From: Nematostella vectensis
Lineage: Eukaryota > Cnidaria > Anthozoa > Actiniaria > Edwardsiidae
Length of the DNA: 64,000 nt
Assembly (NCBI RefSeq): GCF_932526225.1
Contig: NC_064034.1
Location: 19,032,927-19,096,926 of the forward strand
Reading direction: 5' to 3'
Shown: positions 49,101 to 58,800 of the stretch, in pieces
Position numbering within the stretch: position 1 is the stretch's first letter
Layout of the letters: each line of letters starts with the position of its first letter
Position numbers and translations under genes: made by a program
Notes under the pieces: model-generated
Told to the model about the DNA's origin: nothing
The model's database searches: none
Seen by the model: the letters and a program-made list of their open reading frames with translations, nothing else

Positions 49101-52100
49101 AAACTTGATTGGCGGAAGTGAGAAGCGGTTTTGGCATTTTGGGGATCGTTGGCAAGCGTTATCAGAATACTCCAAATCGCAGAAAATCATTATAAATAAA
49201 TCGTTATCGCTATATATTATTATTTTTGAGAAAAATGTTATCATTTTTAATTACACATCCTTTAATCGTTCCCGCCTTTGCAAAGAATGCTCTAAGTTAC
49301 TGTTTGTCCTTTCGAGAATAGCATGATCTTTACATGCCTCATATTAGCAAAAGTGTATATTTGTGGTATTTAATGTGTTTTTGTTTTTTTCCGTCAGTAT
49401 CATCTGGAACTCCAGCCCTATCATCAACATGATCATCATCTTCGGCTGTATACTCAACTACATTACCGTTATCCTCTACGGCTTTGATTACACTCTGGTC
49501 AGCATAGTCACAGTATCAAGTATCTGCAGGGTACGTAGCCTCAATGCTAATCCCTGCTAATGCTGGTCGTACTAATCATGCGTGATATTTCCTTGCAGGC
49601 TCGTGCCTGGACGTTTGCCATTGGCTTTACTCTGTCTGTCGGTGGTCTAACAGCTAAACTCTGGATAGCATACTGCGTGCTGAGTGACCGGTTTGTCAAG
49701 AAAAGGGTAAATAAGGCACTACTTATTCATATCTTAATGGTAAAACAACTTCTGGAAAATTGATTGGATACCTTCAACATGCTCCCAAGCGCGGACCCAG
49801 GATTTGCTGAAGGGGTTGTGCAGTCATAGCCATCATCTCTAACGATCCCTCTATAAGGAGCGACCTCTCTTTGGTGGGCATAGGCGTACCCTCTTTGTCT
49901 CCTACCTACTTCCTCAGACTGAATACTTCAATCATCATGCTTAGCTTCTTTGCAAATGGTTGCTGTTTTTTTGTTTTTGAACTTCTACCCATTTTGAGAT
50001 CATCTGTTCACCCTGTCACTTCTGTGTTGTAACCAAGTCATATATAAATCCCACCATGAATGATATATGACGTATAGTTATTTTCTTTCTTTAGAAAAGC
50101 ATGCTTGTGTGGATGATTTGTATTGTGCTGTTTTTCTTCATCGTGGACATTATCATCCTTGGGTGCTGGGAGGGTTTGAACCCACTTCGAAGAGAACTTG
50201 TACAATACCGGGATCAGGAGCTGTTCAAGTGCTCAGAAGTAAGATTGCTAACCAATCAAATTTGAGGCTTCGTAATCAAACTTATTAAACAGTAACCCAT
50301 TACTATTATTTCAAGCATTTTTCAACGTCATCAGCAACAGCACCCCAATAAGAACCATATCAGCAACAACAACTATCTTAATTACAACAAGACAAAACAT
50401 CAAGCAATGTGGAAAAACTTTAACGGCAGCAGAAACAATATCAGCATCAAATCACGTTACAGAGAGAACAAATAGAACCTGCTAGCAGCTAGTTTCAGAG
50501 CTTACTCTTAACCGCATTGGCTCATAGTAACCCCTGTGACCACCAGCAATGTAAAGGTCCACACTTTTCTCTTTCAGCCAATCACAGCCAAAACCTTCCA
50601 GGCAGAAGTAATCTCGGTTGAGCACTGCCGAAGTGAGAACGAGTTGATGTGGCTGCTCATCATCCTCATCTACAAGGCTCTGGTCTTGCTGTTTGGACTC
50701 TTCCTTGCTTGGCAGACCAGGAAACTGTACATCAAGTCTCTTAATGACACACAGCACTGTGTGGTCTGTGTATTCGTCGTGCTAGTTTTCGTTATTATCG
50801 GTCTGATTGTCGCGTTCGTGGTCCCGATGTTTCCCAACCTGTACTTTGGGATCATTGGGTCTTGCATCTTCCTGTGCACGACTATCATCTTGGCGCTATT
50901 ATTTTCTCACAAGGTAAAATACCAAGATAGAAAATCTTGCACCACTTACATGAAATAGGTCTTGTAAGGTTGAATCAGTTGCATCCTATTGCAGTGCAGT
51001 GTTACTCATTGTTTTCGGATAAAAGAATGCTTATTCTGCCCTGCCTGCTATGTAAACTGTTAGCAAAAGATACACTACCAGAAAATAACTGACAACCATT
51101 ATTTTTGTGCCGACAGATGACTCGTGTGTCGTGTCTGTGCGGACCATGTGGGAGGAAGAAATCGACGGCGAAACTTATCAGAGTCACGAGCCACGAAGAG
51201 AGACTGAATGAAGATAGCGACGATGGGGAGAGCAAAGGTTGCTGCGGCTTAAGCTTCTGTTTATGTTGTGCAGCGGCTTGTGCTTGCTGCGCATGCTCGC
51301 CAGCCTGTTGTATCACGTGCTGGTCTTGTTTTCCGTGCTGTAATCTATACCTGTGTTGTCGCTCGTGCTGCTGTGGCTCAAAGGTGAACCCAAGTCGAGA
51401 AAATAACGAAAAGGTCGAGTTTTACATCAATGGTCAAGCGCAAGAGAAGGAAGGGCAGATTGCGTATCTTCTACGCGAACTGCATGAGGTAAGCCCGTGT
51501 GATAGAAACCTGCCTGAGCTTACTTTTTCTCAACGAAGTGATATAAACTGATTCGCTCTTTAGTGCCTGTGTGGCGTGTGGACCATCACTGAGTCCCGGG
51601 CTCAATTCTCAGTTTCTTTTTGTTCCCGTTTTTGCACCAAGGTTCTTCTCTGGATTTTCTGTTTTTCCTCTGTCCACGAAAAAAAAAAAACGTTGTCAGA
51701 CATGAGTAGTATCTGAGCTCTGTTGAGTCAGCATTCCAGCCAAATCTATCTATTATTGTTTTATTTACTTATCTATTTCATCTGCAGAGAGACGAGCAAA
51801 TCAAGCACCTTCGACCATCGTACGCTGTCGTCACGACCTGGACACAAACCTACGACGACTCGGACTCAGACTCGGGTGGAGAAATGAACGGTGGGTCGTC
51901 AATGGACAGCGACGGTAGCTATAGTGACGGTAGCCATAGCGACGGTGGCAGGCGTCGCGGAAGAGGCTCAAGGAGAAAGAGAAACTCTGTGAAGATTTTC
52001 AACAAAGGGCACGATTGGTCTCACGTACAAAGCCGAGTGGACACTGGGGTCCGCAAGACGCCATCTCCGTCGCCTTCAAAGACGAAGGACGAAGGGTACT

Positions 52101-54568
52101 ATTTAAACGTGTGGCGAGCTGGAGGTGGAAGGGCTACAGATAAAGAGTTGGAGAGGCTTAAAGCGGAGCTAGAAGAGGTACCTATTGCTATTTTATCAGC
52201 ACACAGCATCCATTCATCAGCACATGCATCACTTTGTCGTCACATAAGCATGCCTTTTAATCAAAATTAGATAAAATTATCCGATGTCCGAAGGTGTCAT
52301 CCATCGTTTTCCGAAGTCAGACGCTAAAGCGCCAAAAAGATTTAGATTAAAAACTAGAGTATAGATTTCATTAGGCTTTGTAATTCTTCATTTAGGCTTA
52401 ATCACTTGCCGTCAAAATCGGAGAACGGCCTGCAAGGGCGGCAGTATCTGCAATATAGGATGTTGTATGTTCTCCTGATTAGAGAACAGTGAATTAGTAA
52501 CTTGGACCCTGTCTCATGTGTCTTCCAACTAACTCTACAGAAAGACAAAGAAATCAAGCGATTGAAAGCTGGAAAGCCGCCAACGGTTAGAAAGCAGTCT
52601 ACGAGTTCTCAAAAGAATGTTACAAGAATAATCAAGGTAACCTATTATTGTTTGCACTCACATTAGTACCTCATATTCGTATTATTGGACAAGTCGATGA
52701 TTGAAACGTTACAATACAAATACTACTAGTTAATGCACAGCAATCTTACCAAAACATTGCCACTACATTTGCAGCCTGTCCCCGAAGAACAAACAGACAC
52801 CGACGATAAACAATGTCAGACGGACGCAGATCTAATCAATAGCTCGGAAACAAAGCACGTGGTCGTCATTAATAAAGAACCAAAGGAAAATAGAGCTCCT
52901 ATTGACGTCACACTCGTCAAAACAGAAAATCACAACCCGTCTTTCCAGAGCCCACTCTCTCCAACAAGGGGGAAGAAACCATCTGTCAAGAAGAAAGGTA
53001 AAGTACCTAAAAAGGACAAGACACAAGAAAAAGAGGTGGAACCTAGAGAAAATCCCAAGTCGCCAGACGAATGGCTTTTTGGTCCGCCAAATGAAAGTCC
53101 ACCATCAGTGGTAACCATACAGACCACAAACTCTCCTGTTAAAGAGGAGAAGCCCACATCTCCGAAACCATTAGTATACAATAAAATCAATTCACCACCA
53201 TCGCAAAGGATAGTTTCTATTCACGCTAAGAACGATTCACCAACTACGACAGAAAAACCAAAGTCCCCTGAAACATGGGTGTACAATAAGCCAGAATCAC
53301 CACAAGAACGGGTAGTGTCTATCCAACCAAGGAATGATTCGCCTATTAGGAAAGAAAACCAGAAGGAATCGTCACCGCCAACAGTCGTGGCTATCCAGAC
53401 AAGAAAAGAGTCTCCAACACCGGAAGATAAACCAAAGGCTCCTGAAGCGTTGGTATACAACAAGCCAGAGTCTCCGAAACCTGAAGATAAGCCAACGTCT
53501 CCGAAAACGTTGATGTTTACTGAACCTGACGATAAAAAAGAGGAGAAGAAGAAGCAAGAAGAAGAGGAGGTGCAGAAAGAACTGAAAAGAAAAGAGGAGA
53601 AAGAAAAACAAAAGGAGGAAATAGCAAGACAAGAAGAAGAAAGGAAGGAAGAGGAAAAACGAAAGGAAGAAGAAAAGGAAGAGGAAAAAAGAAAGAAGAA
53701 AGAGGAGGAACAAAAAGAAAAAGAAAAGCAAGAAGAGGAACAAAGGAAAAAAGCGCAGGAAGACAAGAAAAGGGAAGAAGAGGAGAAGAGAAGGCAGGAG
53801 GAGGAAAAAGAAGCAAAACGAAAAGAAGAGGAAAAGCGAAAGGAGGAGGAGAAACAACTCGAAAAGCAAAGAAAAGCTGAAGAGGAGAAGAGAAAGGAGG
53901 AGCAAAGAAAAGCTGAAGAGGAGAAACAAAAAGAAGAAGCAAAAAGGATAGAAGAAGAAAATAAAAAGAAAGAAGAAAAGGAAAAAGAAGAGGCAAGAAA
54001 GCGTTTGGAAGAAGCGCAGAAACCGCTGCTTTCACCTTCACCGCCTAACAACACTCCTGTGGACGACAAAAAGATCGATAATGACGACAACGCACCACAT
54101 CCGAAAGACGAACCTGACATTCAGGAGCAACCAGAAAATGAAGACGATGATGATGGTGGCGAGGAAGACGATGGTGACGATTTTGACGATGATAATGATG
54201 ATGGAAATGGCGCTGAAGATGATGAGGACCACGAGGATGGAAGCGGAAGCGAGAGCGATGGACAAGGAGGAAGGCGACCGAAAAAGAGATCCCGTAAAAA
54301 GATACCTCATCACAAACTCAACTGGAACGCAAAATCAAAAGTAGACACATCTAGCGGGTATGTAAAGCGCCCTACGAAGAAAATCAAAACCTACAAAGTA
54401 GATTACTCTAAGGTAAGATCGAAACTAGGGGCGTCCTCGAATGCGCCCCCCAAGAACCAAGAGGAGATTGAGAAAATGCGAGAGAGAAGAAGACAAAGAA
54501 ACGCAGCCAAAAAAAGATTGCAGCAAGAACCGTCAAACAACCGTAGAAGGGCACAGAAGGAAAAATAA
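43155..54568 (+). CDS. GABA-B-type class C GPCR with giant cytoplasmic tail
   Basis: 18 exons in consistent phase, 1623 residues: 43155-43367, 43938-44081, 44642-44815, 45520-45624, 46479-46547, 46969-47172, 47513-47776, 47921-47990, 48053-48160, 48760-48907, 49398-49530, 49599-49706, 50095-50238, 50578-50913, 51117-51488, 51788-52177, 52541-52636, 52775-54568. Signal peptide to about 20, Venus-flytrap domain about 21-450, no Cys-rich domain, seven membrane spans about 471-738. The blocks WEGLNPLRREL, EVISVEHCRSENELMW, LFGLFLAWQTRK and SLNDTQH are typical of GABA-B receptors. The ~885-residue tail holds 20 Cys in residues 781-827, two coiled-coil modules, Pro-rich repeats, a Lys/Glu-rich helix (about 1278-1442), an acidic tract (about 1480-1525) and a basic end. 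Ligand and coupling are unknown. Family receptors couple to Gi/o as dimers. Confidence 0.88.
43434..43793. mobile_element. MITE-like element, family B (AACTAGCCTGCGTAGCTGGCGG ends), GABA-B intron 1
   Basis: The left AACTAGCCTGCGTAGCTGG and right CCAGTTACGCAGGCTAGTT ends are inverted copies. Inner symmetry includes CAGAGGAGTTTTCTATCC and GGATAGGAAACTGCTCTG, and CGAACTCGTTCGTAGTTTG with its inverse. About 360 bp, non-coding. Confidence 0.8.
45351..45457. mobile_element. Short derivative of MITE family B, GABA-B intron 3
   Basis: Begins ACTAGCCTGCGTATATGGCGG and ends with CACCGCCAGCTACTCGG, sharing GAACTGCTCTGAAAC with the 360 bp element. About 107 bp. It ends 62 bp before the acceptor of exon 4. 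Confidence 0.65.
45637..45950. mobile_element. MITE-like element, family C, GABA-B intron 4
   Basis: TGTCGAATCCGTTGTATCGC at 45646 is exactly inverted as GCGATACAACGGATTCGACA ending at 45940. Further inward, GAGCCAATCAGAG pairs with CTGATTGGCT. About 314 bp, non-coding. It begins about 12 bp after the exon 4 donor. Confidence 0.8.
46033..46177. mobile_element. MITE-like element, family D, GABA-B intron 4
   Basis: GGTGTACACTGGTGACATAACG at the left is mirrored by GTTATGTCGCCAATGTGCACC at the right (a few mismatches). About 145 bp, non-coding. Confidence 0.7.
46821..46990 (+). repeat. Triplicated acceptor and exon start, GABA-B exon 6
   Basis: GCTTACAAGGAG and following exon sequence occurs at 46821, 46899 and 46969 (spacing 78 and 70 bp). 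The third copy is the real exon start after CTCGCAG. The second also has an acceptor-like CTTGTAG; the first has lost its AG. Both upstream copies are followed within about 30 bp by coding-like TGTGCGGCCCACACTATGTG or a variant. Confidence 0.8.
48427..48568. mobile_element. MITE-like element with GCAGGCGCGTAC ends, GABA-B intron 9
   Basis: Left GCAGGCGCGTACACAGGGGG and right CCCTGGTACGCGCCTGC ends are inverted copies. Related to the element at 7370-7662. About 142 bp. Confidence 0.7.
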
Positions 54569-55851
54569 TAAGTAGTTTTAGTTACACTGAGGTGAATACT
54601 TAAAATTCCTCCAGCTTTAGCTGAACGAAAATATACATAATATTGTATCCTAGATTTGGTATAGCTAGTAGATGATAGGTATATCGTAGATATTTCTGTA
54701 AAAAGTATTTTGAGCGACCTCTTATTTAAAAGAAAATATATAGATAAAAGGACTGTAAATGTCATAAACTTAGATGTTCCAAAATGCCATAGTGTACATA
54801 GAATATCATTGTATCGTTCAGTGCATCAAAAAGAATGCAAATCTCAACTGAGCATATTTGTATACTAATCCTGTAATATAACCTAAAGATTTACGTAAAT
54901 GACGAAAGAATACTCAACAATGCCGCTACAGTGAAACATTAAAAAAAACATATCGAAAAATGAAATCGTTATTTTTTTATACATACCTGATCTAAAAAAA
55001 ACCTTTGTCAGTGTAAACGGCGAATGGCAAATGGCAGTTCCCAGACCATGCCTATGGATACTAATTATTCGAACGAGCTAAAGCAATGACAGGGCCATAC
55101 ATCGATTGCCTTTAATGGTTATCGTATGATTGATCCATGTCTTCCTGCCATTTGCCAATCCACGTTTGCCGTTTGCAATGACAACGTTTTTGAAAAAGGT
55201 GTATTCACTGTTGCGATCATCCAAGATCATTGTAACTTATAGCTATATCGCAGCTCTATCGAAGTCCTTCCTTTCGAAGTCCTTCGAGTTCTCGTGGATA
55301 GATTAGATGGACATTTGACGAAAGATATTCGCTTTAGACGTATTATCGCAGGATCTGGTTAGATGTACAGGGAAATGAATCAGTACAATGTTGAAATGCT
55401 CTGTTTTACGCCTCTGAAAACCGACGAAGGGCTAACGCTTGAAACGTGACCGAAACTTGATTCCACCAAACATATGCAGACCACCTAGTTATTCTACAGC
55501 TTGTCTTTAGTTTTTCTGGTCATGACATATTATGTAGAGTTGAAGATTACGTTTACTAAGAGAGGGCACATTTGTGTCTATTTAATAAAATATATGAAAC
55601 GTGGATATTGTTTCTTTGCGTTTCAGGGCTAAAGCTATTGGTGTGGGCAGTAATCTTTTAAGTCTTGGTACATACGAACCATTTCTATTGGCCTTAATCG
55701 TTAACTTGCAAAACAACTTGTGCGATCTTTCAGTTTATTGTTGTTGAATTTTTTTTTTAATTTTATAAGGCTATTTTTTAGGCTATGTTGTTATAAATAT
55801 GAGAAGATAGTGTTTTTATGCTAAATTATGCTATCTAAAATTGAGCTGGAA
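54569..55851. other. GABA-B 3' UTR and convergent intergenic region
   Basis: AATAAA at about 55584 could end the receptor transcript, and TTTATT at about 55733 gives AATAAA on the minus strand for RTCA. A small inverted-repeat element lies at 55005-55184. No gene is seen. Confidence 0.5.
55005..55184. mobile_element. MITE-like element, family E
   Basis: Left TTGTCAGTGTAAACGGC is mirrored by GCCGTTTGCAATGACAA at the right, and GGCAAATGGCAG by CTGCCATTTGCC. About 180 bp, non-coding. Confidence 0.65.
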
Positions 55852-58800
55852 CTAAAGAGAATGATTAACCAAGCCTATCCCGTCGCATTCTATGATACTT
55901 GCATCATGTCCTTCGTCAGAGCAGGAAGTGACTTTAAACCTAGCCTAAATGAAAAATAGGAAAGAACAATAAACACATAGTCAACAGTTGGCATACCTTT
56001 TTATCAGATGTACAACTGGCATAATAACGGCCGTTGATCAAATGGTTTTGGTTGATTAGTTTTGATGCTATTAATCCTCCTTAAAAAAATAATAAATAAA
56101 TTCTTTCTAATCTTTATAAATTCAAATGATAAATTCCATTCATTTTTATTCCCATAACGTCTAGATGCATAAATACCCCTTGTCATAATCTTGAATAGGG
56201 ACCTTGAGCAAGGACGATTTACATACTCTCCACGAGTTTTCACGTCGTGATTTGTTGGAAAACGACTGAAATTTATCAAAATACAGCGAATTTTCTCCGA
56301 GATGTTATTTGAATTCGGGATAAAATTCCATTGTTTTCTCTCGTCGTCAACGTTGCCGCCGTCGTTGCTTATGGTCTCCACGTGCGTTACCTTAGTTATC
56401 CTTTCTGCCACATAAATAGCCGTCTTAGTATGCATGGTCAGCGGTCCAGTCTTGACACGTGACTTGCCGTTGGCAAGTGCCATAAGAATGATCAGCTATG
56501 ACAAGAAACAATGCTAGATACTAAATGCCGAGCCCGAAAACTCCAACTGAAGCCCTGAAACGGCGACCTGTTTTCCCACACAGTAGAATAAGTTTAACAG
56601 GGGACATGGATCATGTCATAATTATTAAGCAGGGCCTTTGCAGAGGGTAGCCCCCCCCTCCCTCAATATTAGCCCCCGCTCCCAATATTAGAGCTGTTCT
56701 CATGGCCGGGGGGCACTGCTCCAAAAATTCGTATTTTACAAAACAAACAGGTTGGTCATCTATTTGAGATTATCCTTAGCCGTTGAAGAGGAATTCATGT
56801 TCGAAGCTCTTAATAAATTATTACTCAACAAAAAGACAATGTACGATACAATAAACTAAGTGTCTTGGGGGGGAAGGGGGGGTTACAAACACATTTTACC
56901 ATAGCCTGCTAGCCGGCTCTCCAGTGGATTAAATTCATGTTTAAGGGGTCTCGGGATTCCTGTGCGCCACGGGGATCCTGAACAACGAAATCACACAGGA
57001 GAGCCGGCTCGCAGGCCAATTCAAACACTTTTTGGTATCAACAATATAGCGACTTGTCCTCATGCTATATCGTTGTGTTGTTATTGAACTTGGCATTTCA
57101 GAAAGTGCGAATTCTGCTCGTACCTGATCTTGCAAATGTTCATCTACGCAGCCACCAGAGTCCAGGTTCCTCGTCAGGTCAGACACCGCGTCTGATGCAA
57201 CTTCCTCTGATGGAACACCTTGTGAACAAAACATAAAATAATCTAATTATTTTCTAATCCTTTTATAGCTTTTATCTCTGTCGATTCAGTTCACCTTTTC
57301 TGCCGAGGGCCGATACTGCTATTCTACATCCTGTTGTTGTCTCAGCCATCACCCTATCACGAAATTTAATATCTCATCACGGACTTTTATATTTCAAATG
57401 TATTCAATGAACTGAACTGCTTGAACTGAACACTTGTTATTGTTAAGCATACGAAGATACAAGAGTGTACTTGAAAGAAAACTTCAACATTACTATCCAC
57501 ACCTGATATATAAGTAAAATATGCCAGATTGGTCAGTCACTGGAATTAGCCAATAAAAACTGGTGCTTTATGTGACTTGATATTGTGTAGGGTTGTATCA
57601 ATTGGAGGGGTTATTGGTCTTGTAGTTGAGGTTTTCATTGTGCCTAAAAAGTGTCTAAAAGGTACAGATCGAAAATTTAACCATTGGTTAGCTTCAACTC
57701 AAAAGAAGTTTATGAAAAAGGAATTTAAAAAGTGGAGTCAACCAGTCAATGGTCTAAGTAAATACTGAAAAGGGGTTGGTTGCAAATTTCCGTTTAACAG
57801 TGAAAAGAGCCTAACAGAGGCCTGGACTACGGTGGTAAGCGCTTAACTTCTGTGCATCTCTAGATCGAGGTAATCTCAAGCACTGGAGTCAAGCTATTGT
57901 TAACATTGCGAGGCTGTTATCACTGAGCTTCCTACCCCCTATACGCCTCATCAACCCCTCATACACGCACACACATCTGAAGGTTTAACTGGGTGGAAAG
58001 TAGGAAGGTAAAAGGGTAACTGTAAAGGCTTTTCCCTTGGGACGTTTGTACTACATTGACAATCGCTACACTTACTGAATGCCAGTTCCATTGCCATGGG
58101 CTTTGTCCCTTGACTCTTGGACAGCGTCTATGTTAATAGGAGTATCCGGGTATCTTCGCTTGATCAGTTTAGTGGCCTCACGCGCCATAGTTTGCGCAAC
58201 CTGCAAAATGCACATTAAGAAGGAAATGGTGTGACCTGAATTGATTGGTTTAGTTATTATTCTTATCAAAATATGTTTCAAATCCATTATTTATAGCCTC
58301 CGCGCTAATGAAATATTATATACCAATTGTTTCAATATCATTATTATATTAATTTACATAAAATCTTAGTGTTGTTTTTATTTCAGGTATAAATAAAGTT
58401 GTTTTGCGGTTGTTGTTGACGTGCAATTATTATTATTAATCGTTATTGATATAACGATTTCGCATTATTGCAGATTAAGATGATCTACTTCATATACTTT
58501 TGTCGAGACTCAAAATGTTGATCGTTTTACTCTTTCTCATTTGCACGTGTAGTGAAGTAAAAAAAACGCTTTCCATACTGTTTTTTATGGACGTCGATCA
58601 CATGGTTTACATAAAAACATGTGGCCACAACACGTCTTGCCATGAAGTGCTGGTTTTCAAATCAATCACTTCTGATCAATTTCCCTTGTGTCTCAAAGTC
58701 AGGGATTCGGGTGCAAATATGTTTGCCAAATGCCTTAAAATATTCGTCGAAGCGGAAGATTCCCTAGATCACGAAACAGTGAAGATCGAGATTCCAGATG

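Noticed and set aside
53221-54120. 299-residue and two further long minus-strand ORFs
   Set aside because: They are antisense to the low-complexity Lys/Glu exon of the GABA-B-type receptor; their Ser/Phe/Leu runs are what such an antisense reads.
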